Assembly (NCBI GenBank): GCA_004015825.1
Contig: SAYS01000007.1
Span: 142,698-206,697 of the forward strand
Origin: Halovenus amylolytica
Lineage (GTDB): Archaea > Halobacteriota > Halobacteria > Halobacteriales > Haloarculaceae
Direction of reading: 5' to 3'
Length of the DNA stretch: 64,000 nt
Shown: positions 1-8,006 of the stretch, piece after piece
Layout of the letters: each line of letters opens with the position of its first letter
Position numbering within the stretch: position 1 is the stretch's first letter
Notes under the pieces: model-generated
Database searches by the model: none
Seen by the model: only the letters and a program-made list of their open reading frames with translations
Told to the model about the DNA's origin: nothing
Program-made: the position numbers and the translations under genes

Positions 1-755
1 AGATCAACTTCACCTACGACGACGCACTCACGACGGCCGACAACGTCGTCACCTTCCGCTCGGTCGTCCGTGCGATCTCGGCCGAACACGATCTCCACGC
101 GACCTTCATGCCGAAGCCGATCCCGCGCATCAACGGCTCGGGCATGCACACGCACCTCTCGCTTTTCACTGACGACGGCGAGAACGCCTTCCACGATGAC
201 GACGACGAGTTCAACCTCAGCGAAACCGCCAAACAGTTCCTCGCCGGCATCCTCGAACACGCACCGGCACTCGCCGCTGTCACCAACCCGACTGTTAACA
301 GCTACAAACGACTCGTGCCGGGCTACGAGGCTCCCGTCTACGTCGCCTGGTCCGACGTCAACCGCTCGGCGCTCATCCGCAAACCGGCCGCCCGCGTGCC
401 GGCCGCATCCCGGATCGAGGCCCGCTTCCCCGACCCGTCCTGTAACCCGTACCTCGCACTCGCCGTGCTGATCCACGCGGGGCTGGACGGCATCGAAAGC
501 GAGGTCGACTGCCCGGACCCGGTTCGTGAGAACATCTACGAGTTCGACGAAGAGAAACGCGAGGAGTACGGCATCGACACGCTGCCGACGAACCTCGGCG
601 AGGCCGTCGACGAACTCCAGGATGACGAGGTCATCATGGACGCGCTCGGCCCACACGTCTCCGAGAAGTTCATCGAAGCGAAAAATCAGGAGTTCGAGGA
701 GTACCTCATCGACGTCTCCGAGTGGGAGATCGACCGCTACCTCGAAAAGTTCTAA
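1..755 (+). CDS. glnA: Glutamine synthetase, C-terminal part (5' end lies outside window)
   Basis: The reading frame is open from base 3, leaving about 250 residues of the catalytic half of a type I glutamine synthetase, the cytoplasmic enzyme that makes glutamine from glutamate, ammonia and ATP. The metal/ATP-site segment [17 protein letters not shown] is present, followed by the R-P-x5-R-x-E-x-R-x-P-D-x3-NPYLALA block typical of the family. The C-terminus is complete and ends at TAA (753-755). Only 27 bases separate it from the convergent glycosidase gene. Family assignment is firm; the start cannot be seen. Confidence 0.96.
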   Translation, partial: INFTYDDALTTADNVVTFRSVVRAISAEHDLHATFMPKPIPRINGSGMHTHLSLFTDDGENAFHDDDDEFNLSETAKQFLAGILEHAPALAAVTNPTVNSYKRLVPGYEAPVYVAWSDVNRSALIRKPAARVPAASRIEARFPDPSCNPYLALAVLIHAGLDGIESEVDCPDPVRENIYEFDEEKREEYGIDTLPTNLGEAVDELQDDEVIMDALGPHVSEKFIEAKNQEFEEYLIDVSEWEIDRYLEKF

Positions 756-782
756 ACGGACGCCGTTTTCTTTTTTCGCCGC

Positions 783-2885
783 TCACCGCGTGAGTGAGAC
801 AGACCGCAAGCAATCGCGGGCGGACCGTCCGACTTCGACCGTGTACTCGCCGCTTTCGAGAACCCACCCGTCGTCGTAGTACGAGAACGCCCGGTCGTCG
901 AGGTCGATCCGGACCCGTTCCGACGCCCCGCCAGCCACGTCGACGGCCGCGAACCCGCCGAGTTCGCGCTCCGGGCGCTCGATATCCGACTCGGGTGGAC
1001 AGACGTAGGCCTGTACAACCTCGCGGCCATCCCGGTCGCCAGTGTTTTCGACAGTCAGTTCGACCGCCCCCTCGTCAGTAACCGTCAGATCGCGGTACGC
1101 GAAGGTGGCGTACGAACAGCCGTGTCCGAAGGGATAGGTAGGATCCGTCCCCGATGCGTCGAAGTGGTGGTATCCCACGAAAACACCCTCAGAGTAGGAT
1201 GCGCGTCCAGCGACGCCGGGATACTGTTCGGGTGAACTTGCCGGATACGCCGCTGCCGGTGCGAACGTGACCGGCAGTCGCCCCGAGGCGTCGATATCGC
1301 CGTAGAGGACAGAAGCGAGCGCCGCCCCGTCGGCCTGCCCCGGATACCAGGCCTCGACGACCGCTGCGACAGAATCGCGCCACGGCGTCTCGACCGGACC
1401 GCTCGACTGGATCACGACGACAGTCCGGTCGTTTGCGGCAGCGACGGCCTCGACGAGTCCGTCCTGTTCGCCCGGTAGCGCGAGACTCTCGCGGTCTTTC
1501 GCTTCGGTTGCCCGGTCGCGAACGACGACGATTGCAACCTCGGCCCCGGCTGCCGCGTCCGCTGCGCTGTCGAACTCGGTCTCGATTTTATTCTCGTCAG
1601 TTCTCCCCGTCGATTCGCCGGCGATCACGTCGAAAAACGAGAGATCTTCGATTTCGGGATGGCCTCGGCAGACTGTGACCGCGCCATCGGCCCGGTCTCG
1701 GAGTCCTGCCGCCGTCGACGTCGTCACGAAGGGTGTCGTCTCGGAGGAGCCACCGCCACCGAGTGTCGCCTCGTGGACGTTCGGCCCGATCACTGCGATC
1801 TCGGTCTCCGCGGCGAGGGGCAGTACGCCGTCGTTTTCGAGGACGACCGTGCCACGGGCAGCGAGTTCCTCGGCCAGCGTACGGTGGTCGGGCGTGTCGA
1901 GTTCCCCCACAGGACGGTCACCGTCCAGTCGGTCGAGACGCTCTATCGCGCCGAGCACCCGTCGGACCATCTCGTCGAGTCTCGATTCGAGGACTGCACC
2001 CGAATCGATCGCCTCGGACAGCGCCTGGTCGAACTGGCCGACGTTCTCGGGGTCGGGCATGCCGCCGGCGAGCGCCCCGAAATCGGTCGTCTGGTCGGCT
2101 GTCTCCTCGTCAGCCGCGCCGCCGATCTGCTCGTCTGGTTCGATCCCCGGCATTTCGAGATCGAGGCCGGCGTTTGCGGCCGCGACGGTGCTCTCGGTGC
2201 CGTACCAGTCGGACATCACCACCCCATCGAACCCCCACTCTTCTTTCAGAACACCGGTGACGAGTTCGCGGTGTTCGGACATGTGGGTGCCGTTGACGCG
2301 GTTGTAGGCAGTCATGATCGCGCCGGCACCGGCGTCGATGGCGTCGTGAAATCCCGGGAGGTATCGCTCCCGGAGTGTGCGCTCGCTGCTGTCCGCGCTG
2401 ACAGTCACCCGATCGGTCTCCTGATTGTTTGCGACGTAGTGTTTCGGCGTCGCGAGCACCTCCTCGGACTGGATACCTTCGACTGCACTCGCGGCGATCG
2501 AACCCGTCAGAATCGGATCTTCACTGTAGTACTCGAAGTTCCGCCCGCAGTGGGGGATGCGGATCAGATTCAACCCCGGTGCGAGCAGGACATCCTGGCC
2601 GTGGGCGGCCGCCTCGCGTGCCATCGCCGCACCCTTCCTGTAGGCTGCGGTGGGGTCGAACGTCGACGCGACGGCGATCGGTGCCGGGAATGCCGTCGCC
2701 GACTCGTCCGGGATCCGAACGCCGAGTGGGCCGTCGACCAGGCGCAGCGGCGGAATCCCCAGTCGCTCGATTCCTGCCACGTATCCGGTAGCCGTCCCCG
2801 CGGGATCGGCTGCCCCCCGTACGAGTCCGAGTTTCTCCCCACGAGTGAGTGTTTCCAGAAGTCTGCTAATCGTATCTCCAGCCAT
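783..2885 (-). CDS. Glycoside hydrolase family 3 beta-glucosidase/xylosidase-type enzyme
   Basis: A 700-residue protein with the full GH3 layout: an N-terminal TIM-barrel domain (KHYVANNQE; catalytic nucleophile Asp in VMSDWYG near residue 225), an alpha/beta sandwich domain (about residues 340-560), and a C-terminal fibronectin-III-like domain. GH3 enzymes remove beta-linked glucose or xylose from oligosaccharide ends. No signal peptide is visible, so it probably acts in the cytoplasm on imported oligosaccharides, which is inference. ATG start at 2885. It is isolated, convergent with glnA. The exact sugar specificity cannot be read from the sequence. Confidence 0.92.
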   Translation of the reverse strand: MAGDTISRLLETLTRGEKLGLVRGAADPAGTATGYVAGIERLGIPPLRLVDGPLGVRIPDESATAFPAPIAVASTFDPTAAYRKGAAMAREAAAHGQDVLLAPGLNLIRIPHCGRNFEYYSEDPILTGSIAASAVEGIQSEEVLATPKHYVANNQETDRVTVSADSSERTLRERYLPGFHDAIDAGAGAIMTAYNRVNGTHMSEHRELVTGVLKEEWGFDGVVMSDWYGTESTVAAANAGLDLEMPGIEPDEQIGGAADEETADQTTDFGALAGGMPDPENVGQFDQALSEAIDSGAVLESRLDEMVRRVLGAIERLDRLDGDRPVGELDTPDHRTLAEELAARGTVVLENDGVLPLAAETEIAVIGPNVHEATLGGGGSSETTPFVTTSTAAGLRDRADGAVTVCRGHPEIEDLSFFDVIAGESTGRTDENKIETEFDSAADAAAGAEVAIVVVRDRATEAKDRESLALPGEQDGLVEAVAAANDRTVVVIQSSGPVETPWRDSVAAVVEAWYPGQADGAALASVLYGDIDASGRLPVTFAPAAAYPASSPEQYPGVAGRASYSEGVFVGYHHFDASGTDPTYPFGHGCSYATFAYRDLTVTDEGAVELTVENTGDRDGREVVQAYVCPPESDIERPERELGGFAAVDVAGGASERVRIDLDDRAFSYYDDGWVLESGEYTVEVGRSARDCLRSVSLTR

Positions 2886-2938
2886 ACGAGAGCTACGTGG
2901 CTGTCACAAAAAAGTCGATGTGAGTCGGTTCCGGCAGC

Positions 2939-4069
2939 TCAGTTCTCGGAGCCATCCTCCGAGTCGGCCGGCTCGCCGTCGATATCCACATCCGGCAGCG
3001 TCAGGACGTTCTCCCGACCCAGCCGGAACGATTCGAGCTCGTCGTCCTCACGGAGATCACCGACGACCTGGCTGGTTTTCGCCGCCGACCAGTCGAGTTG
3101 CTCGGCCAGCGCCTTCTGTTTCATCCGGCCGCCGTTGTCGGCAAGCAACTGCAGGACCTGTTCCTCGTTGCTCAGAAGCCCCGGCGGTGGGTCAGCGCTG
3201 TCGTCGGCACCCGCGACGGACTCGCCAGCATCGCCGGCGTCAGTCCCGCCGCTGCTCGCAGTAGCCGCCGACGGCTGGTCGTGAGCCCCGTCATCTGCGG
3301 TCGGGCCGTCTCGCTGCCACCAGTACAGCCCGGCCACACCAGCCACGAGCACTGTAAGCAGCGCGACCCCGAACAGCCAGATCGGGGTTCCCGAGCCCTC
3401 CGCCGCTGTTGCCGGACGGAGTTCGATCTGTGGCTGTCCGGCATCGAAATCGATCGGGCCACGCCAGACGACACGTTGCTGTTCTGTCGTCTCTGGATCG
3501 GGATCACTCGACTGGAGTTGGTGTGTCTCCGGCCAGCTAAACTCCAGTCGCTCCTCTTCCTGCAAGAACAGCTGTTCGACCGCGTCGCCAGCCCGGATCG
3601 TCTCACCGTCGACGTCAGCGAACCCAGCCCACTCGAACTCGAAGGTGACGATCCCGAACGCGTCCTGTGGCTGCTCGCGGCGCTCGGTCGAGACCCCGAA
3701 CTGGTCGACGGTCATCTCCCTGCCGGTCGCGTTCTCGGCAGTCCCGGCAGTCGCTCTGATCCGCTCTTCGAAGGGACCGAGATACGACGACTGGTTCGCC
3801 TCGATATCTGCCTGGAGGTCGTCGAAAGCCTGCTCATCTGTCTCGTCGTCGAGGCGGAGGCGGTACTCGACCTGCCAGTCGGCATCACCCTCGGCGTCGA
3901 GATCCGCCGACAGCACCACCGTATCGGCGTCGATATCCTGTGCGGCGAATCCGGCGGGCTGGTCCAACTGACTCTCGCCAGCGGCCACACCAGCAAAACC
4001 GCCAGCGAAGACCAGCAACACAGCAGCGATAGCCACCAGCAGCGACAACCGCCAGCGCGGGTTACTCAT
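2939..4069 (-). CDS. Exported/membrane-anchored protein with C-terminal winged-helix domain
   Basis: About 376 residues. An N-terminal signal/TM segment (LSLLVAIAAVLLVFAGGFAG) precedes an extracellular domain of about 200 residues. A second TM segment (WLFGVALLTVLVAGVAGLYW) follows, then a low-complexity linker and a cytoplasmic winged-helix region near the C-terminus (NEEQVLQLLADNGGRMKQKA, then an E-Q-L-D-W-S-A-A-K-T recognition helix). Haloarchaea encode many such putative membrane-bound regulators; role and ligand are unknown. I chose ATG at 4069 because it places the signal peptide at the N-terminus; an in-frame start at 4114 would add 15 residues. It is transcribed away from the next two genes. 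Confidence 0.8.
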   Translation of the reverse strand: MSNPRWRLSLLVAIAAVLLVFAGGFAGVAAGESQLDQPAGFAAQDIDADTVVLSADLDAEGDADWQVEYRLRLDDETDEQAFDDLQADIEANQSSYLGPFEERIRATAGTAENATGREMTVDQFGVSTERREQPQDAFGIVTFEFEWAGFADVDGETIRAGDAVEQLFLQEEERLEFSWPETHQLQSSDPDPETTEQQRVVWRGPIDFDAGQPQIELRPATAAEGSGTPIWLFGVALLTVLVAGVAGLYWWQRDGPTADDGAHDQPSAATASSGGTDAGDAGESVAGADDSADPPPGLLSNEEQVLQLLADNGGRMKQKALAEQLDWSAAKTSQVVGDLREDDELESFRLGRENVLTLPDVDIDGEPADSEDGSEN

Positions 4070-4157
4070 CGCTCCCAGGTTCGGAGTCGAGCCCAATAGG
4101 CGTTGTTGCCCCACCCGGGCCAGAAGGGATTTCCCCGTGGCACCACCATCTCCGGAT

Positions 4158-4343
4158 ATGCGAGCGAAACTCGACGCAGAGTCCCTCCTGTATATCGTCC
4201 TGGTACTGGTCGTCGTCTGGTTGGTCCTCCAGATCGTAAACGAGGTTTTCTCGATCGTCGGGACGCTCCTCGGGCCACTCTCCTCGCTTTTCGGCCTGGT
4301 GATCGTCGCGGTGATCGTCCTCTGGCTGCTCGATTACATCTGA
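4158..4343 (+). CDS. Small membrane protein of unknown function (about 61 aa)
   Basis: A short protein with two closely spaced hydrophobic segments (LLYIVLVLVVVWLVLQIV and LFGLVIVAVIVLWLLDYI) and almost no soluble part. It resembles a small haloarchaeal membrane family of unknown function. The ATG at 4158 gives the compact form; a GTG at 4137 in the same frame would add seven residues. It lies 38 bases before the 2'-5' RNA ligase-like gene on the same strand and may be cotranscribed with it. Confidence 0.7.
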   Translation: MRAKLDAESLLYIVLVLVVVWLVLQIVNEVFSIVGTLLGPLSSLFGLVIVAVIVLWLLDYI

Positions 4344-4381
4344 TCGACGGGCTTTTTGGAGCTGTCGACCTCTCTACGGGC

Positions 4382-4888
4382 GTGTACAGTCTCAACGTGC
4401 CAGTTCCCGGTCAGGTCGGCGCGCTGGCAGTGGAGATCGCTCGACAGTTGCCGTCGGCTCGCGCACGGACCCGCGGGGAGCACACACTCGGCGTGAAACG
4501 TCTCGGCAGCGATGCCGGGCAGTACAGCCGAATCGAGGCACAGGCTCGGGAGGCACTCGCGGGCCAGCCCGCTTTCGAGGCCCGCATCGACGAGATCGAT
4601 ATTTTCGAAGATCCCCCAGTCGGCACCGCGCCCGTCGTCTATCTCGCGGTCGACTCACCCGGATTGCGACAGCTCCATCAGCGACTCGTCGACATCTTCG
4701 GCTCTGTCAGTGAGGGTATCGAGGGGGAGAGCTACACGCCCCACGTGACGATCGCCCGCGGTGGCTCACTCGACGCTGCGAAGCGGGTCGCCGGAGCGGT
4801 CGACCCGATCGAGTGGACCGTCTCGAAACTGCAGTTCTGGGACGCAAAGCACAACCAGTCGGTGAGTACGGTCTCGCTGCCGGCGTGA
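4382..4888 (+). CDS. 2'-5' RNA ligase-family (2H phosphoesterase) protein
   Basis: A 168-residue protein starting with GTG at 4382 (MYSLNVPVPGQV). Two histidine motifs lie about 80 residues apart, EHTLGVKRL and YTPHVTIARG. The second is a clear HxTx motif; the first is degenerate (HTL in place of HxT). 2H phosphoesterases act on 2'-5' linkages or 2',3'-cyclic phosphates in RNA, and the cellular substrate in archaea is uncertain. It ends three bases before the hisA stop on the opposite strand, so the two genes converge. Confidence 0.82.
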   Translation: MYSLNVPVPGQVGALAVEIARQLPSARARTRGEHTLGVKRLGSDAGQYSRIEAQAREALAGQPAFEARIDEIDIFEDPPVGTAPVVYLAVDSPGLRQLHQRLVDIFGSVSEGIEGESYTPHVTIARGGSLDAAKRVAGAVDPIEWTVSKLQFWDAKHNQSVSTVSLPA

Positions 4889-4891
4889 ACC

Positions 4892-5617
4892 TTAGTTTTC
4901 GACGGCTCGCTGTGCCTCCCCGAGCGTGAATTTGCCCTCGTAGAGTGCGCTCCCGACGACGACGGCAGCCGCACCCGCTGCCTTGAGCGAGCGAATATCC
5001 TCGAGAGATGCGACGCCGCCGCTCGCGACGACCGGGATCTCCACCGCCTCGACGAGTCGCTCGACTGGCTCGGTCCGCACACCCTCCAGCTGCCCCTCGA
5101 CATCCACGTCGGTGAACAAAATTGCGCCGGCACCCAGTTCCTCGTACCGGCGCGCGGCCTCCGCGGGGTCGAGCCCGGTGCCTTCCGTCCAGCCGGAGAC
5201 GACCACCTCGCCGTCTTTCGCATCGAGGCTGACGGTCACGCTGCCGGGCTGGTAGTCGCTAATCTCTGCGACGATGTCGGGATTCTCGACGGCCGCAGTC
5301 CCGAGGATCACTCTGTCGATCCCTTGGGAGAGCAGTGCGGTGGCGTCTTCGACGGTCCGGATGCCGCCACCGAGTTGGATGTCCACGTCGCAGGCCTCGG
5401 TGATGGCGTCGATCGCCGACGCGTTCTTTCGCTCACCCTCGAAGGCACCATCGAGATCGACCAGATGGAGTGTCTCTGCCCCTTCGTCGACCCAGCCGGT
5501 CGCCGCCTCGACGGGATCGCCATAGGTGGTCTCTGTCCCGCGCTCGCCGCCGACGAGCTGGACGACCTGCCCGTCTTGCATATCGACTGCTGGAATGACC
5601 GCGAACTCTTCGTTCAT
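4892..5617 (-). CDS. hisA: ProFAR isomerase HisA, histidine biosynthesis
   Basis: A 241-residue (beta/alpha)8 enzyme catalysing the fourth-step isomerisation in histidine synthesis. Typical segments are FAVIPAVDMQDGQVVQL at the N-terminus (catalytic Asp in AVD), LGGGIRT, VILGTAAVENP, DVDVEGQLEG and VVASGGVASLEDI near the second phosphate site. The ATG at 5617 places the family N-terminus correctly. The frame stays open upstream to 5929 only because the frameshifted hicA start reads into it, so the longer form should not be used. hisB and hisF are elsewhere in this window rather than in one operon. Confidence 0.96.
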   Translation of the reverse strand: MNEEFAVIPAVDMQDGQVVQLVGGERGTETTYGDPVEAATGWVDEGAETLHLVDLDGAFEGERKNASAIDAITEACDVDIQLGGGIRTVEDATALLSQGIDRVILGTAAVENPDIVAEISDYQPGSVTVSLDAKDGEVVVSGWTEGTGLDPAEAARRYEELGAGAILFTDVDVEGQLEGVRTEPVERLVEAVEIPVVASGGVASLEDIRSLKAAGAAAVVVGSALYEGKFTLGEAQRAVEN

Positions 5618-5669
5618 AGCTGTCGGTGGGTGTCTCGGCGTCGAAAGGGTGTCGGTCGCGGGTGGACGG

Positions 5670-5920
5670 TCAGCTGTGCCGGTCGATCCAGTCGCAGACG
5701 GCATCGAAGTCCCGTGCTCCTGCATCGTCGGCAATCGTTCGGAGTGTCCCCGTCCGTAGTTCATCGTGTAGTGGGACTGTAACATGTCGTCGATCAGTAT
5801 CGTTGGTCGGGTGTTCGTAGTACAACTGAGCGTGGTCACCGGTGGTGCGTCGCCACTCGAAGCCCCCAGCGTTGACAGTACCTGGCAGACTTCGAATCCC
5901 GAAAACGTCCGCCGTGTCAT
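5670..5920 (-). pseudogene. hicA: hicA toxin gene with single-base frameshift
   Basis: The N-terminal HicA signature MTRRTFSGFEVCQVLSTLG is in one frame. The rest (GFEWRRTTGDHAQLYYEHP, then HVTVPLHDELRTGTLRTI) continues in another. The junction is a run of five G on the minus strand (5863-5867). Six G would give an uninterrupted 83-residue HicA with its conserved GDH (catalytic His) motif. HicA is an mRNA-cleaving toxin, here 5 bases downstream of hicB as usual. As written it cannot make the toxin. It could be a true inactivating deletion, a phase-variable tract or a homopolymer sequencing error. Confidence 0.85.
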
Positions 5921-5925
5921 CGTAC

Positions 5926-6201
5926 TCAATCGAGTACGTCCGGCGGTTCCTGGCTCCCAGTGGTGTTTTTCTCGGGATCGATTCCCATCCCACGGAGTTC
6001 ATCATCCGCGGGAGGTCTGCCGATTTCGCCACGGTGGAGCGCCACAGCCTCATCGAGATTCTCCAGCGCTTCCGCGCGGGTCTCTCCCTGGCTGGCGGCG
6101 CCCGTCTCGACATCAGTGGCAACCCACCACTCGCCGTCGTCGACGAGCCGGATTTCCTGGACTGGCTCGTCGTCCTCCCCGTCTGCGGTCGAACTCGCCA
6201 T
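5926..6201 (-). CDS. hicB: HicB-family antitoxin
   Basis: A 91-residue acidic protein with the HicB partial RNase H-like fold signature: VQEIRLVDDGEWWVATDVE, then SQGETRAEALENLDEAVAL. HicB antitoxins neutralise HicA and usually repress their own operon. ATG at 6201 is 23 bases downstream of a TATA-like TTTTATC, consistent with leaderless translation. It directly precedes the broken hicA. Confidence 0.88.
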   Translation of the reverse strand: MASSTADGEDDEPVQEIRLVDDGEWWVATDVETGAASQGETRAEALENLDEAVALHRGEIGRPPADDELRGMGIDPEKNTTGSQEPPDVLD

Positions 6202-6214
6202 ACAAATCGGTTGG

Positions 6215-6239
6215 TCGGAATCCGATAAAAGGATTCGGA
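6215..6239 (-). promoter_or_regulatory. hicBA promoter: TATA element inside an inverted repeat
   Basis: The arms TCGGAATCC (6215-6223) and GGATTCGGA (6231-6239) are complementary at 8 of 9 positions and enclose TTTTATC (minus strand), the probable TATA element of hicB. Autoregulation by the HicB antitoxin would fit. The repeat is seen directly; its binding protein is inference. Confidence 0.6.
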
Positions 6240-6291
6240 CGGCTGAGTTGGCTGTTCTGAGTTCAGCGAGAGGACTGGCAAGAATACTACG

Positions 6292-6547
6292 AACAGCAAG
6301 AAAGCCCCGAGACTCTCGACTCGGGAGACTCGCTGCGCGCTTCGGGCCATACGGCCCTGCAGTGCTTACGTCGTCTGCCTTCGTCGAGAGTCTCGCCCCT
6401 TTCAGTCCCACCCACGTAGCTTGACTGGCCAGCCGATACAGGTGGGACTGAAAGGGGCCGCTCGTTCGCAGAGCGAGACGACGCAAGCACCTACTGGAGC
6501 GCAGCGAGTCGCAGCCAGCGAACGAGCGGGAGCTTTCTTGCTGTTTG
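6292..6547. repeat. Two-hairpin inverted repeat element, copy A (complete)
   Basis: Left half: AACAGCAAGAAAGCCCC (6292-6308), stem arm GAGACTCTCGAC (6309-6320), core, arm GTCGAGAGTCTC (6383-6394), then GCCCCTTTCAGTCCCACC (6395-6412). Right half: GGTGGGACTGAAAGGGGC (6441-6458), arm CGCTCGTTCGC (6459-6469), core, arm GCGAACGAGCG (6518-6528), then a GAGCTTTCTTGCTGTTT tail. The halves are inverted copies in their conserved blocks but carry unrelated, self-complementary stems. Both cores contain GACGACG(C/T)AAGCAC and GCGCAGCGAGTC (right-half sense). Similar elements lie near 10.6, 25.0, 36.0 and 62.1 kb. No protein is encoded. Confidence 0.85.
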
Positions 6548-6554
6548 AGATCTG

Positions 6555-6792
6555 TGAACTACCCCTGCCTACTCGCCGCCGTTGGCGACTCCTTGAGGCA
6601 GGGGCTTCCTGGTTCCACGACGCGCTTTGCAGACACAACCGCAGTCTCCACAGGCGTGCCTTCGGATTCAGGAATCTGGTTGAATCGGTAGAGGGCGTGG
6701 TTGTAAAGTTGGCGACAGGTATCGCGGTGGTAGTCCAACGTCTCACGCTGGTCTTCAGTCGGCGTGAGACGATACCTGTAGTTGTAGTTCAT
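6555..6792 (-). pseudogene. tnpB: Internally deleted IS200/IS605-type TnpB remnant with right end
   Basis: The open frame (77 residues, ATG at 6792) joins a haloarchaeal TnpB N-terminus (MNYNYRYRLTPTEDQR, then CRQLYNHALYRFNQIPES) directly to a TnpB C-terminus (TPVETAVVSAKRVVEPGS, then PCLKE). The central part of a roughly 400-residue TnpB, including the RuvC catalytic core, is missing. Immediately after it, minus-strand CCCCTGCCT and AGGCAGGGG form the right-end hairpin (about 6604-6563) with the CTCAAGGAG motif. TnpB is an RNA-guided nuclease whose guide RNA comes from this 3' end, so the RNA part may survive although the protein cannot function. Confidence 0.85.
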
Positions 6793-6911
6793 GCCCCGTG
6801 GGTCATGGGAGGGGTGACTGGCATATCAACGTTGGCCGCCCGGAGTGAAAGTAGTCCATGGGCCTGTGGGCCAGTACCAAGAGCATCTCTTGAAACCGAT
6901 GACGACGGTGT

Positions 6912-6967
6912 ATCCCCTTCCTACTGCGTTACTCGCTTCGCTGCGTTACTCCTTGAGGAAGGGGGCT
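6912..6967 (-). mobile_element. Solo IS200/IS605-type right-end hairpin relic
   Basis: On the minus strand, CCCCTTCCT and AGGAAGGGG form a stem around the CTCAAGGAG motif and a GC-rich insert. This is the same architecture as the right end at 6563-6604 but a different sequence. No TnpB coding precedes it. The 120 bases between it and the truncated tnpB are the latter's upstream region, so the two relics lie in tandem. Confidence 0.6.
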
Positions 6968-7003
6968 TACCGTCTGCAATCAGCTAAATTGAAGAACAAC
7001 TCC

Positions 7004-7231
7004 TCAGTCCCGTGCGTACAGCGCAGCGCCGACGAAACTCGCTTTCGGCTCTCCAGCCGGCGAGACGGCCAGATACGGCCGTTCGACCGGCCCGAAAATA
7101 GTGACGACAGTCCCGATTTCGTCGAGATTCTCGTCGATGACCGTCGTTCCGAGCCGGGGATAGCTGTCGTCGACACTGCGGACGACGAGCAATCCCTGTG
7201 CCGTTCGTGTGACCTCGCCGACGCGTTTCAT
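7004..7231 (-). CDS. gar1: H/ACA RNP protein Gar1
   Basis: A 75-residue protein made only of the Gar1 core beta-barrel ([16 protein letters not shown], then [19 protein letters not shown] and ERPYLAVSP). It lacks the glycine/arginine-rich tails of eukaryotic homologues, as usual in archaea. Gar1 binds Cbf5 in the H/ACA ribonucleoprotein that pseudouridylates rRNA. Its ATG overlaps the srp19 stop by four bases (ATGA), so the two are translationally coupled; this pairing is common in haloarchaea. Confidence 0.93.
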   Translation of the reverse strand: MKRVGEVTRTAQGLLVVRSVDDSYPRLGTTVIDENLDEIGTVVTIFGPVERPYLAVSPAGEPKASFVGAALYARD

Positions 7232-7506
7232 GCGCGGATGACGTCGAGATAGGCGGCCGTCGCCTGGAGGAGATCACTCTTCGTCGCGTCGTCGGCCCCT
7301 TTCACGAGGACGCGACCACGAGCCTCGTACTCCCGGGGGTAGGTTTTCTCACGTTCGATGACGGCGTCGTAGCCGACCTGCTGGACTGCCTGTGCGATTT
7401 CGTCGACCGTCGGATTCTCGACGGCGAGATCAGTCGAGACCCGTCGCCCCTCGTCACGCGTGAGTTCGGCGTCGAGATAGGCGGGCCAGATGACGTTTTC
7501 GACCAT
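7228..7506 (-). CDS. srp19: Signal recognition particle subunit SRP19
   Basis: A 92-residue SRP19 homologue ([33 protein letters not shown] and [17 protein letters not shown]). SRP19 binds 7S RNA and prepares it for SRP54. ATG at 7506 matches the family N-terminus; the frame continues to 7575 without support. It is the first gene of an operon with gar1. Confidence 0.95.
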   Translation of the reverse strand: MVENVIWPAYLDAELTRDEGRRVSTDLAVENPTVDEIAQAVQQVGYDAVIEREKTYPREYEARGRVLVKGADDATKSDLLQATAAYLDVIRA

Positions 7507-7589
7507 ACCGACGCTCGGAGGGGACGATACAAACCTCTTTTTGACGCCGCTCCCGACAGGATCAAATTCGACCACGCCAAAACAGTCGT

Positions 7590-8006
7590 ATGGAGAGGGA
7601 CGACGACCCGCCGGAGAACAGCCCGGCAGGTGAAGACGACAAGCAGCTCCCGGAGGCGTTCGAGGCCGCCGAAGGGACGTATCCGCCGGACTCCGGCGTG
7701 CCGACGATCACCTGCTCGCGGTGTGACCGCGAGTGGGAGCTGAGCTACGAACTCGACGAACTGCAGGTCGGCAACCGTGCGCTCGAACAGTTCGCGATGG
7801 ATCACAACCACCACACCGGCCACTACCCCGACGGCGTCACGCCCTGGACTGCGGCGTGTCGCCAGTGTCCGGCCGGGGAGTCATTCCTCGCAGAACGACC
7901 AGCTCGCCGCTTTGCCAAAACCCACGCCCGGCATACGACGCATACAGTCGACCTCCAGCAGCCCGAATCCGACGAGACAGAGACGATTCAGCCGCCCAGC
8001 GAGTGA
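7590..8006 (+). CDS. Hypothetical protein with two CxxC/His zinc-finger-like motifs
   Basis: A 138-residue acidic protein. [10 protein letters not shown] and, about 50 residues later, [10 protein letters not shown] are each followed by histidines ([17 protein letters not shown]), suggesting one or two bound zinc ions. No TM or signal segment is present. Both termini are low-complexity and acidic. It is transcribed divergently from srp19 and ends next to the antiporter stop. I do not recognise a functional family. Confidence 0.8.
   Translation: MERDDDPPENSPAGEDDKQLPEAFEAAEGTYPPDSGVPTITCSRCDREWELSYELDELQVGNRALEQFAMDHNHHTGHYPDGVTPWTAACRQCPAGESFLAERPARRFAKTHARHTTHTVDLQQPESDETETIQPPSE

Noticed and set aside
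1659..3284. Long antisense ORFs over the GH3 and other GC-rich genes
   Set aside because: GC-rich haloarchaeal genes routinely leave open antisense frames; these lack motifs or start context.
4892..5929. 345-residue HisA with a long N-terminal extension
   Set aside because: The first 104 residues are the frameshifted hicA start plus intergenic sequence; HisA begins at 5617.
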